34,989 nucleotides of DNA from Chloroflexota bacterium (GCA_016865935.1 VGOB01000027.1:1-34989), one strand, 5' to 3'; numbered from the stretch's first letter, positions 15,174 through 22,700 are shown. Program-made: numbers and translations. Notes: a model not told the origin generated them from the sequence alone.

Positions 15174-16202
15174 ATGAAAAAGATTCTTGTATTCACGGGC
15201 TTGATCGTACTTGGGTTCGCAACAATCACGTGTCAGCGGGGACCACTCGCGCGCGCGCCGGAGCCAACCGCGACGCTTGCCGCGCCCACAACCGCGCCGC
15301 GCGTAGACGCGACGGCACCCGCGTCAACGCCGGTTGCCAGTGCGACGCAAACCGCGCCAACAGCGTCGAGTAAATCCAGTTCGGAATGGATCACCGCCCC
15401 CGTGCTCGCGCCGCGCCTGCAATTTCGCACGTTCGCGAGCGCGGCGATCACATCGGATGTGAGTTATCACATTTACACGCCAGAAGCATACGACACGGAA
15501 ACACAAAGACGTTTTCCGACGTTGTACTGGTTGCATGGATCGGGGGGCGGACTTGCGGGCCTGCCGACGCTCGTTTCACTTTTCGATTGGGCGATCCGCG
15601 CGGGCAAGCTGCCGCCAATCCTCGTCGTTTTTCCGAACGGTCACACCGATAGTATGTGGTGCGATTCAAAAGACGGCAGTGTACCGATGGAGACCGTCGT
15701 CGTCAAAGAATTGCTTCCGCACATTGACGCGACCTTTCGCACGGTTGCAACGCGCGACGCGCGCTTGATCGAAGGATTCAGTATGGGCGGTTATGGCGCG
15801 GGGCGACTCGGTTTGAAATACCCGGAGCAGTTCGGCGCGATTTCGATGCTGGGCGCGGGACCGTTACAACCGGAATTTACCGCTGAGATCGGACCCGCGT
15901 TCAACGCGCAAGCGCGCATCAGGATTATGGGCATCGTGTACGGCAACGATCAGAATTATTTCCGTGCGGCGAGTCCCTGGGTGCTCGCGGAACAAAACCG
16001 CGCGAATGCGATCGGGACACGCATCCGCCTAGCCGTCGGGGATCGCGATGCGATGCTCGCGTACAACCGCGAGTTCGACGCGCGTCTGACCGCACTGAAC
16101 ATTCCGCACCAGTTCATCATTGTCCCCGGCATTGACCACACACCGGGCAAATTGCTCAACGCGTTGGGGTTTGACTTTTACCGCGAGGCGTTTGGACGAT
16201 GA
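15174..16202 (+). CDS. Secreted esterase-D-family lipoprotein
   Basis: 342 residues. The N-terminal hydrophobic helix ends at Cys20 (GFATITC), an atypical lipobox because -1 is Thr. From this Cys the spacer CQRGPLARAPEPTATLAAP and onward is identical in DNA to that of the gene at 16552. The catalytic domain (about 75-342) is an alpha/beta hydrolase of the esterase D/enterochelin-esterase group: YWLHGSGGG oxyanion region, nucleophile in GFSMGGYGAGR (Ser203), acid near VGDRD, His in PGIDHTPG. Members often hydrolyse feruloyl or acetyl esters of xylan. The AAGGATGAAAG site overlaps the end of the preceding spacer, and the gene starts 10 bp after the previous stop. Confidence 0.85.
   Translation: MKKILVFTGLIVLGFATITCQRGPLARAPEPTATLAAPTTAPRVDATAPASTPVASATQTAPTASSKSSSEWITAPVLAPRLQFRTFASAAITSDVSYHIYTPEAYDTETQRRFPTLYWLHGSGGGLAGLPTLVSLFDWAIRAGKLPPILVVFPNGHTDSMWCDSKDGSVPMETVVVKELLPHIDATFRTVATRDARLIEGFSMGGYGAGRLGLKYPEQFGAISMLGAGPLQPEFTAEIGPAFNAQARIRIMGIVYGNDQNYFRAASPWVLAEQNRANAIGTRIRLAVGDRDAMLAYNREFDARLTALNIPHQFIIVPGIDHTPGKLLNALGFDFYREAFGR
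15229..15359 (+). repeat. 131-bp direct repeat, copy 1 (lipoprotein spacer)
   Basis: Identical base for base to 16607-16737 by my reading. It begins at the lipobox Cys codon and ends at the last Pro of the Thr/Ala/Pro spacer. Confidence 0.92.
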
Positions 16203-16551
16203 AACACATTTCACCGCGCGTCCGCGCCACGACGAACGCGGCGCCATCACAGACGTCGGAACATCATCTGCCGGCGACCCTTCGATTCTCTCCCGCGATC
16301 GAGTTGTCGCGAGAACAGCATCCTGGGCGATCCGCATTGTGTTTTGCCGGACGGCAAACCGAGTCCGCCCGCCGGGTATGCCAATCCTTCATCGCACCAA
16401 GGCGTACTCGGCCAAACCTTGCGGCTCGGTCAGGCACAAGTGCCAACTATCATTTCGACGCACGCAAGTAACTCCGGCGTAGCCCTTCATCAAGTTTTTC
16501 AAGCGAGTCTGCGCTTGGGCATCGTCTCTACGACGAAAGGAGCAAGGAAGA
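16203..16551 (+). other. 349-bp stretch without a clear gene; possible decayed coding remnant
   Basis: No intact gene is recognisable. From about 16311 to 16500 one plus-strand frame reads with gene-like codon use (ENSILGDPHCVLPDGKP and on through GQTLRLGQA) but has no start signal and no upstream continuation. It could be the remnant of a deleted hydrolase domain. The final 30 bp carry the GGAGCAAGGAAG ribosome binding site of the next gene. Confidence 0.35.
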
Positions 16552-18054
16552 ATGCAAACGCGAGTATCACTGGCGATTTTGATCCTGTTCGGATTTCTGT
16601 CTAGCGCGTGTCAGCGGGGACCACTCGCGCGCGCGCCGGAGCCAACCGCGACGCTTGCCGCGCCCACAACCGCGCCGCGCGTAGACGCGACGGCACCCGC
16701 GTCAACGCCGGTTGCCAGTGCGACGCAAACCGCGCCAGCGCCAAGCGCGAACATTCGCGTCAAAGTTTTGCAAGAGCAAGGCGGGCGCGTCAGCTGGTCG
16801 CACGCGAAAAATCTGATCGCGTTCGATGTGGGTGGCAAAGAAGGCAAGTCGGATGTATACGTTGCGCGTCTCGACGGAGCGGACAAGCGGTGTCTCACGT
16901 GCGATAAGAAAGAGGTGCCGCAATTACAAAATGGAAATCCAGAGCGGCATCCCTCCGGCGAATGGATCGTCTTTCAAGCGCAAGACCCCGCGCTGCGCGT
17001 GCCGCCGGGCGCGATCGGCAATTTCATCGCGAGTCCGGGCATCGGCATCAACAACAATATCTGGGTGACGAACGCGGACGGATCGAAATTCTGGCAGATC
17101 ACGCGCGTCCAAAATCGGCACGGCACATTGCATCCGCAATTTTCGCCCGATGGCAAAAAGATCGTGTGGAGTGAAATCGTCAAACCCGGCGATGGAATGG
17201 GCGGACAGTGGGCGATCAAACTCGCGGATTTCGCAATCGAGAATGGCGCGCCGCGCGTGACAAATATTCAAACGTTGACGCCGGGCAATTTGGAATTGTA
17301 CGAGACGCATGGTTTTTCGCCGGACAATCGCGCGATCATTTTCTCCGGCGTGCCGCAAGGCAGATTTTACTACGATCTGGAAATCTACACATTCGATCTG
17401 ACAACGCAGCAACTCGTGCGTCTCACCGAAAATAGCGAGTGGGACGAGCACGCGCACTATTCGCCGGATGGCAAATGGATCGCGTGGATCAGCAGTACCA
17501 ACATTCCGCAAGTCAAGCCCCAGTCGCTGGAAGGAATGACGCGCAATCCACCCAAGACCGATGTGTGGGTGATGAACGCGGATGGATCGAACAAGCGACG
17601 CGTGACGCGGTTCAACGATCCGAACGCGCCGGAGGGACGCGATGCCAGCGCCGGCGTTATCGTCGGCGATCTTTCGTGGGGACCTGACAGCCAATCGCTC
17701 GTCGCGAAAATTCAGCGCGGGCGCAACGAGTCCATCGTGCTGATCGAACTCGGCGCGCAGACTGCGCCGATCGCGCGCGCGACACCGACGCCACAAAAAA
17801 TTCAAGCCAAACCCGGCGCGAGTTATCGCGACGTGACGTACTGCACGCCCGATGGTGTCGCGCAAAAAATGAATCTGTTCTACTCCAAGTCGTTGAGTGA
17901 TAAACCAATGCCGATCGCGGTCTACGTTCACGGCGGCGGTTGGACGGCAGGTGACAAGGGTAGCGGCGCGGGATCAGCGGATATGCAAGGACTGCTCGAA
18001 CGCGGCTACATCGTCGCGTCGCTCGACTATCGGCTCGCGCCGCAGTACAAGTGA
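16552..18054 (+). CDS. TolB-propeller/alpha-beta hydrolase lipoprotein, N-terminal part
   Basis: 500 residues up to a TGA. The lipoprotein signal ends at Cys20 (FLSSAC, canonical), followed by the spacer shared with 15174. Residues about 65-410 form a six-bladed PD40/TolB-like propeller: HPSGEWIVF, FSPDGKKIVW, FSPDNRAIIF and YSPDGKWIAW mark successive blades. From about 425 an alpha/beta hydrolase of the BD-FAE/acetyl-esterase type begins (MNLFYSKSLSDK, then VYVHGGGWTAGDKG, DYRLAPQYK), but the frame stops there, before the nucleophile. The rest continues in the same frame at 18055-18618. Without read-through the product would be an intact propeller with an inactive hydrolase stub. Confidence 0.85.
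   Translation: MQTRVSLAILILFGFLSSACQRGPLARAPEPTATLAAPTTAPRVDATAPASTPVASATQTAPAPSANIRVKVLQEQGGRVSWSHAKNLIAFDVGGKEGKSDVYVARLDGADKRCLTCDKKEVPQLQNGNPERHPSGEWIVFQAQDPALRVPPGAIGNFIASPGIGINNNIWVTNADGSKFWQITRVQNRHGTLHPQFSPDGKKIVWSEIVKPGDGMGGQWAIKLADFAIENGAPRVTNIQTLTPGNLELYETHGFSPDNRAIIFSGVPQGRFYYDLEIYTFDLTTQQLVRLTENSEWDEHAHYSPDGKWIAWISSTNIPQVKPQSLEGMTRNPPKTDVWVMNADGSNKRRVTRFNDPNAPEGRDASAGVIVGDLSWGPDSQSLVAKIQRGRNESIVLIELGAQTAPIARATPTPQKIQAKPGASYRDVTYCTPDGVAQKMNLFYSKSLSDKPMPIAVYVHGGGWTAGDKGSGAGSADMQGLLERGYIVASLDYRLAPQYK
16607..16737 (+). repeat. 131-bp direct repeat, copy 2 (lipoprotein spacer)
   Basis: Identical to 15229-15359, offset 1378 bp. Here the upstream lipobox is canonical, so this copy may be the donor. 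Confidence 0.92.
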
Positions 18055-18618
18055 CCCTCCCAGATCACGGACGTGAAATGCGCGATTCGGCATTTGCGCG
18101 CGCACGCGACGACGTACCAACTCGATCCGAACAAGATCGGCGTGTGGGGTGGCAGCGCGGGTGGTCATCTCGTCGCGATGCTTGGCACGACGGATGCGAG
18201 TGCGGGTTTCGACGTTGGCGAGTATCTCGATCAATCGTCGCGCGTACAAGCGGTGGTGGACTTGTTCGGTCCCGCCGATTTGCCGGCGATGTTGAGTGGG
18301 CGCGCAGGAATCGTTGGGCGCACTGTTTTCGGCGCGACCTCGCGCGATGATCCGATTCTTGTGAAGGCGAGTCCGGTGACGTACATCACTCCGGACGATC
18401 CGCCGTTTCTGATCTTGCAGGGCGACAAGGATACGACGGTGCCGCTGGAGCAATCGCAAATTTTGTACGACAAGTTGAAAGCCGGAGGCGTAAACGCGGC
18501 GCTCGTCATCGTCAAGAACGCGGGACACGGTTTCACGCCAGCGGGCGGCGCGATCAGTCCATCGCGCGTGGAATTGACGAAGATGATTGGCGATTTCTTC
18601 GATAAATTTCTCAAATAA
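18055..18618 (+). pseudogene. Detached catalytic half of BD-FAE-type hydrolase
   Basis: The frame continues directly from the TGA at 18052-18054 and encodes PSQITDVKCAIRHLRAHA, the nucleophile elbow GVWGGSAGGHL, the acid region LQGDKDTTVP and the His in KNAGHGFTP, ending normally. Family members usually read YRLAP-x-K-F-P-x-Q-I-x-D-V-K, so the TGA sits exactly where Phe is expected. The two halves are one gene (about 688 residues) interrupted by a single in-frame stop. There is no ribosome binding site for separate initiation at GTG 18073. It may be a recent nonsense mutation, a consensus error, or programmed read-through; the stop context TGA-C is known to be leaky. Confidence 0.8.
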
Positions 18619-18620
18619 CG

Positions 18621-18687
18621 TGTAACGCAATCGTTATGCAACTGTAACGCAACTGTAACGCGCAGTTTGTGGAATCAATGGTATAAT
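18621..18687 (+). promoter_or_regulatory. Four 11-bp direct repeats plus extended -10 promoter
   Basis: Units starting at 18621, 18632, 18643 and 18654 share TGTAACGCAAC (the second unit is degenerate, 8 of 11). CTGTAAC occurs twice at 11-bp spacing, as in Pho-box and other OmpR/PhoB-type sites. TGGTATAAT (18679-18687) is an extended -10 without a good -35, as expected for an activated promoter. Confidence 0.55.
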
Positions 18688-18693
18688 TGCGGT

Positions 18694-18810
18694 GAAATCG
18701 AAAACCTGCTGGAAGCAGAGAATCGCCGTTCGTATTAACTCGGACACCTAGAACGGCGATAGCGAGTGGTGAGACCGACCAGAGAATATCTTGGTCGGTT
18801 TTCTTTTTTT
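18694..18810 (+). ncRNA. Structured leader RNA, candidate riboswitch or attenuator
   Basis: Downstream of the -10 box are a small hairpin (CTGCT 18706-18710 with AGCAG 18714-18718) and a 10-bp perfect stem (ATCGCCGTTC 18722-18731 with GAACGGCGAT 18751-18760). The stem's 19-nt loop contains ACTCG (18738-18742), complementary to CGAGT just after the stem (18763-18767), a possible pseudoknot. CACC (18745-18748) could instead pair with GGTG (18768-18771). The leader ends in an intrinsic terminator, 45 bp before the coding sequence. It does not match any riboswitch class I know. A stand-alone small RNA is the alternative. Confidence 0.55.
18774..18810 (+). terminator. Intrinsic terminator in leader
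   Basis: ACCGACCA (18774-18781) pairs with TGGTCGGT (18792-18799), followed by a run of T broken by one C (to 18810). It lies upstream of the coding sequence at 18856, so it would act as an attenuator or end a small RNA. Confidence 0.85.
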
Positions 18811-18855
18811 GCGGGTCAATCTTGAATCGCGCATAAAATTTATGGAGGTCTAACC

Positions 18856-20316
18856 ATGTCGAAACCGAATCGTACGTATCGGATTTTGTTGGGTGTGGGT
18901 GTTTTGTGCCTGATTGTCGCGGCGATGTTATACGCGTTGGCAATGCCCAGCGTCGCGCACGCGGCGCCCGGAGTTACGATCGCTTCCATCACGCCGTACG
19001 CGCTGGTGGACAATCAAGCGACGAACTGCACGAACAACACAACGCCACATGCGATGTATCTGCAAGTGAACATCACGAACACGTCTGGCAGCACTTTAAC
19101 GAATGTGCAAGCGACGCTCGGTTTTTCTACGGCGGGCTTTGCGTTGGCAGGCGGACAAGCCGCGACGATTTATCTTGGCACGCTCGCGCCCGGTGAAGTG
19201 CGCCCCGTGTTTTGGTATGTGACCTACCCGTGCACGTATGGCACGGTCGGCAATTACACGGTCTCGGTGACGGATAGCACGCCGGGGTCAACGAACTTCA
19301 ACGGGACACTGACGACGCGCAACGAGTTGACCGCAAACGCCGGCGGGAACATCTATACGGCTGTTTTGGGACCGGGCGTGTACGTAGGTCAAGTCATCAC
19401 GTATCAGGTGCGGTATGCTTTTGGCAACGCTTCAAACAATGCCGATGCGCAAATCCAACCGGCGGGTAATCCTAGTTTGCGCGCCGACTGTTTTCAACTC
19501 ATCAGCAATACGGTGGACTATTCGGATTTCACATCCGGGCTGATAGCAGGAGCGAATAATCGCCTGTATTTCTATCCGGTGGATTCAAGCGCGACGAATA
19601 ATTATGTGGATGTAACCTATTACTTTCGCGTGTTGTGCGCTGGGAATAGTAGCGATATCTATCCCTATGCCGACCTAAAGACCGGCGGTCAGGTCAAGTA
19701 CACCGGCAACTATGGATCGGCATGCACCTCCATTCCTTGCACGCGCGCATTGCCGCCGCCGGAAAATAGTTTCCAGATCAACAAAACGGCGTCCGCGCAA
19801 AGTGTTTCGTCGGGTGGGATATTGACGTACACCGTGCGGATCACCAATACGGCGAGCGTGCCGGTGCTACTCGACGCGATTACTGATACTCTGCCAAGCG
19901 GATCAGGTTTACCCGCCACGACATATCAAGATGTGACCGCCGCAAGTTTCGTCCAGTCGTCCAATTCGAGTTACATGCCTGCGTCTGGTTCCAGTGGCAC
20001 CATCTACTGGCTCAGCAAACCGAATCAAACCTGGAGCATCTCCGCGAACAGCGCGATTGAATTGATTTACCGCGTTCAGTTTCCTGTGTCTGCGCAACAA
20101 GGAACCTACATCAATACCGTCACGGCGAGAACCGGCAACACGGAAATTGGTCCGCGCGGTTACGGAGTGGGTTTCAATCAGCCCACCGCCGTCACGCTCT
20201 CGTCATTCGGCGCGCGCGCGGATGCCGCGCCGGATTTCGGCGCGCTCGCATTCGCGGCTGGCGCGTGCGTGCTTGGCTGCGTTTTTGCCGGAGCGCGCTG
20301 GCGGCGCAAAAAATAG
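18856..20316 (+). CDS. DUF11-type surface protein with C-terminal anchor
   Basis: 486 residues. A signal peptide (about 1-37, cleavage after AHA) is followed by beta-rich repeats: MYLQVNITNTSGSTLTNVQATLGF near the start, and INKTASAQSVSSGGILTYTVRITN near residue 310, the typical DUF11 opening. Many Asn, Thr and Ser residues, four or more Cys pairs, and a C-terminal helix (about 460-480, LAFAAGACVLGCVFAGA) ending in RWRRKK give a type I surface topology. It probably forms part of the cell envelope or an adhesin; no enzyme motif is seen. GGAGG precedes the ATG. Expression is likely controlled by the 11-bp repeats and the leader terminator upstream. A hairpin follows the stop. Confidence 0.82.
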   Translation: MSKPNRTYRILLGVGVLCLIVAAMLYALAMPSVAHAAPGVTIASITPYALVDNQATNCTNNTTPHAMYLQVNITNTSGSTLTNVQATLGFSTAGFALAGGQAATIYLGTLAPGEVRPVFWYVTYPCTYGTVGNYTVSVTDSTPGSTNFNGTLTTRNELTANAGGNIYTAVLGPGVYVGQVITYQVRYAFGNASNNADAQIQPAGNPSLRADCFQLISNTVDYSDFTSGLIAGANNRLYFYPVDSSATNNYVDVTYYFRVLCAGNSSDIYPYADLKTGGQVKYTGNYGSACTSIPCTRALPPPENSFQINKTASAQSVSSGGILTYTVRITNTASVPVLLDAITDTLPSGSGLPATTYQDVTAASFVQSSNSSYMPASGSSGTIYWLSKPNQTWSISANSAIELIYRVQFPVSAQQGTYINTVTARTGNTEIGPRGYGVGFNQPTAVTLSSFGARADAAPDFGALAFAAGACVLGCVFAGARWRRKK

Positions 20317-20333
20317 CGCGCGACGAATATCCC

Positions 20334-20369
20334 AATGCCTCCACGATTTTCAATAATCGCGGAGGCATT
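20334..20369 (+). terminator. Hairpin terminator after surface protein gene
   Basis: AATGCCTCC (20334-20342) pairs with GGAGGCATT (20361-20369), with an inner CGATT/AATCG extension. The following T run is weak. Confidence 0.7.
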
Positions 20370-20451
20370 CACATTTTGGCGGACCCCGAACGAGAATACT
20401 CGCTTGACTCGCAACGACCCTTGCAAGCAATCTTTTTTCTTTTTCGCGCGG

Positions 20452-20480
20452 TTGACATTAGAACTATTGTTCAGTATAAT
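20452..20480 (+). promoter_or_regulatory. Consensus sigma-70 promoter
   Basis: TTGACA (20452-20457) and TATAAT (20475-20480) are both perfect, with a 17-bp spacer. The start point would be near 20487, leaving only about 10 nt before the ATG, including GAGG. Such a strong promoter implies control by a repressor. Confidence 0.9.
20461..20472. promoter_or_regulatory. LexA (SOS) box, GAAC-N4-GTTC type
   Basis: GAACTATTGTTC is a perfect match to the Gram-positive/Chloroflexota LexA core GAAC-N4-GTTC and lies exactly between the -35 and -10 hexamers of a consensus promoter, so LexA binding would block polymerase. Confidence 0.75.
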
Positions 20481-20496
20481 AACCGCGAGGACAGCG

Positions 20497-21693
20497 ATGG
20501 ACATTCAAGCGAAACTCGATTTGCTCGGCTCCGGCGCGCAAGCCGATCTCGCGTGTGGTTCGTGCGGTGAAGGTCGCGCGGCATCGCCGACCTACTTGAA
20601 TCATCTCGGTTTAGAAGCCCGACAAGGCGATGCCGCGCGAAAAACGCGCGTGCGTGACGACATCGGCAGATGGATTTATCCCGCCGTGCGTCCTGACGGG
20701 CAGCGGATTCTGATGCTCAAAGTTTTGCAGACGAACGCGTGCGAAAAAGATTGCTTTTACTGCGCGACGCGCCGCGACCGCGAACAACCGCGCACGACGT
20801 TTCAACCGGACGAACTCGCGCGCACGTTCGATCAAATCCACCGCGCCAATCTCGCCGAAGCGATCTTTCTTTCCAGCGGCGTCGCAGGCGGCGGCACGCG
20901 CACGATGGATCGAATGATCGCCACCGCCGATCTCATCCGGAACAAATACGCGTTTCGCGGCTATCTCCATTTGAAATTGATGCCCGGCGCGGAACCCGCC
21001 GCGATCGAACGCGCGCTCCAACTCGCCGACCGGGTCTCGGTCAATCTCGAAGCGCCAACGTCCGAACACTTGGCGAAACTTTCGTCCACCAAACGGTACA
21101 CCGAAGAACTGATCGCGCCGCTGCAAATCGCGCGGCGACTGATCGCCGGCGATCCCAGGTTGCGCCACAAGACGATGACGACGCAATTCGTCGTCGGCGC
21201 GGCGGATGAGACCGACCGCGAGATCGCCGCGCGCACGACGCAACTCTATCGCGATCTGCGGCTCGCGCGCATCTACTATTCCGCGTTCCAGCCGATCGAA
21301 AATACGCCGCTCGATGGACGCGCGCCGACGCCGCTCGTCCGCGAGAATCGTTTGTACCAAACCGATTTTCTGTTTCGGCAGTACGGTTTCACTTTCGACG
21401 AGTTGATTTTTGACGCGCACGGCAATCTGCCGACTGAAGCGGATCCCAAAACAGTCTGGGCGATCCATCATCCCGAATTTTTCCCCGTCGAATTGAATCG
21501 CGCGAGCAAAGAAGAATTGTTGCGCGTCCCTGGTTTGGGTCCCATCTCCGTTCGCCGGATCGTGCAGACGCGCCGCGCGACCAAGTTCCGCGCCATCGAA
21601 CAACTCGCGCGCGTGGGCGCGGATGAAAAACGCGCCGCGCCGTTCATCCTGCTGGACGGACACGCGCCAATGCATCAACTCGCGCTGTGGTGA
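20497..21693 (+). CDS. Radical SAM putative DNA modification/repair protein
   Basis: 398 residues from ATG 20497; the longer open frame would begin upstream of the promoter. The radical SAM cluster motif CEKDCFYC (CX3CX2C, about residues 80-87) is followed by a TIM-barrel domain. The C-terminal helix-hairpin-helix LNRASKEELLRVPGLGPISVRRI (about 332-354, given in full positions only) is a DNA-binding element. This layout matches the 'putative DNA modification/repair radical SAM protein' family often paired with a uracil-DNA-glycosylase-like gene; that partner is not here. Control by a LexA box supports a role in the DNA damage response. The reaction is unknown. Confidence 0.88.
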   Translation: MDIQAKLDLLGSGAQADLACGSCGEGRAASPTYLNHLGLEARQGDAARKTRVRDDIGRWIYPAVRPDGQRILMLKVLQTNACEKDCFYCATRRDREQPRTTFQPDELARTFDQIHRANLAEAIFLSSGVAGGGTRTMDRMIATADLIRNKYAFRGYLHLKLMPGAEPAAIERALQLADRVSVNLEAPTSEHLAKLSSTKRYTEELIAPLQIARRLIAGDPRLRHKTMTTQFVVGAADETDREIAARTTQLYRDLRLARIYYSAFQPIENTPLDGRAPTPLVRENRLYQTDFLFRQYGFTFDELIFDAHGNLPTEADPKTVWAIHHPEFFPVELNRASKEELLRVPGLGPISVRRIVQTRRATKFRAIEQLARVGADEKRAAPFILLDGHAPMHQLALW

Positions 21694-21768
21694 GCAGCCA
21701 TACCATTCTTTGACCGAATTCTCACACGTTTTTGACTCGACGGTGCTAAACTGCGTCGTTGGGAGGAG

Positions 21769-21795
21769 CGCGCAAGCATTTCGGCTTGCGCGTTT
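21769..21795 (+). terminator. Hairpin before focA-like gene
   Basis: CGCGCAAGC (21769-21777) pairs with GCTTGCGCG (21784-21792), loop ATTTCG, followed by TTTCTGTTTGC. It may end the radical SAM transcript or attenuate the channel gene, whose start is 33 bp on. Confidence 0.6.
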
Positions 21796-21827
21796 CTGTT
21801 TGCTTAAAATTAGAACGCGGAGACAAG

Positions 21828-22700
21828 ATGAATAACAACAATCACATTTCCCTCGACGCACTCGTGCCGCCGGAAATGGCAACGCGCGCCGAGCAAATCG
21901 GTTTTAAGAAAGCGCATATGGATCCGATCAGCGTGATCGTCCTGTCAATCGTCGCGGGCGTGTTCATTTCGTTCGGCGCGATTTTTGCGACGACCGTCAC
22001 GGCGGGCGCGAGCGGGATATTGCCGTACGGCGTGACGCGACTGTTGGCAGGTCTGAGTTTTTCGCTGGGGCTGATCCTGGTCATCGTCGGCGGCGCGGAA
22101 TTGTTCACCGGCAACAATCTGATCGTGATGGCGTGGGCGAGCCGCAAAGTGAGCGCGTGGGAATTGATTCAGAATTGGATCTATGTGTACGCCGGAAACT
22201 TTATCGGCGCGCTTTCCGCCGTCGTCGCGATATTCCTGGGAGGACAATTTTTATTTGCGAATGGCGCGGTTGGCGCCGTCGCCCTGTCCACCGCCGACGC
22301 GAAATGCAATCTGACTTTTCTGCAGGCGCTGCTGCTGGGCATCTTGTGCAACAACCTGGTATGCCTCGCCGTGTGGCTCACCTTCAGCGCGCGCACGACG
22401 ACCGATCGCATTCTGACGATCATTCCGCCGATCACCGCGTTCGTCGCCGTCGGATTCGAACACAGCATCGCGAATATGTATTTCATTCCAATCGGCTTGC
22501 TGATCAAACTCGGCGCGCCCGCATCGTTCTGGACGAGCATCGGCAAAACCCCTGCCGATTTTCCGAACATCACGCTCGAAACATTCCTGTTCAACAATTT
22601 GATTCCTGTGACGATTGGAAACATTATCGGCGGCTCGGTCTTGGTGGGCTTGGTCTACTGGTTCGTCTATCTGCGCCGTCCCAAGCCAGCGGACGATTGA
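21828..22700 (+). CDS. Formate/nitrite transporter family channel (FocA-like)
   Basis: 290 residues from ATG 21828 (CGGAGACAAG upstream). Six membrane helices are visible. Family features include FKKAHMDP before helix 1, GGAELFTGNNLIVMAWASRK in the re-entrant loop region (about 85-104), NWIYVYAGNFIGAL, LGILCNNLVCLAVW, and the C-terminal FLFNNLIPVTIGNIIGGSV. FNT channels are pentamers that move formate, nitrite or hydrosulfide with a central conserved His. FEHSIANMYFIP supplies that His here. The FdhD, NuoE/NuoF and 2Fe-2S genes that follow make formate the most plausible substrate. It may be transcribed apart from the cluster, since a promoter-like site lies at 22751. Confidence 0.9.
   Translation: MNNNNHISLDALVPPEMATRAEQIGFKKAHMDPISVIVLSIVAGVFISFGAIFATTVTAGASGILPYGVTRLLAGLSFSLGLILVIVGGAELFTGNNLIVMAWASRKVSAWELIQNWIYVYAGNFIGALSAVVAIFLGGQFLFANGAVGAVALSTADAKCNLTFLQALLLGILCNNLVCLAVWLTFSARTTTDRILTIIPPITAFVAVGFEHSIANMYFIPIGLLIKLGAPASFWTSIGKTPADFPNITLETFLFNNLIPVTIGNIIGGSVLVGLVYWFVYLRRPKPADD

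Noticed and set aside
18052-18054. TGA decoded as Trp (alternative genetic code)
   Set aside because: TGA is the natural stop of many intact genes here (sdhC, sdhD, the FNT channel and the esterase ending at 15163), so the standard meaning holds.
18052-18090. Selenocysteine read-through at the in-frame TGA, given a small hairpin (AAATGC with GCATTT) about 22 nt downstream
   Set aside because: Relatives carry Phe, not Cys or Sec, at this position. The hairpin has an 8-nt loop without a conserved SECIS-type GU feature, and the residue is not catalytic in this family.
18694-18810. c-di-GMP-I (GEMM) riboswitch
   Set aside because: A segment AAACC followed by a GGAA hairpin loosely recalls GEMM, but the conserved second part (ACGCAAAGCC-type) and receptor loop are missing.
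21732-21760. Promoter starting TTGACT before the FNT channel gene
   Set aside because: No acceptable -10 hexamer occurs at 16-18 bp; the only TAAACT is too close.
20611-21882. Minus-strand 423-codon open frame
   Set aside because: It is antisense to the radical SAM gene with its CX3CX2C motif and strong promoter; long antisense frames are common here because of the GC-skewed codon use.
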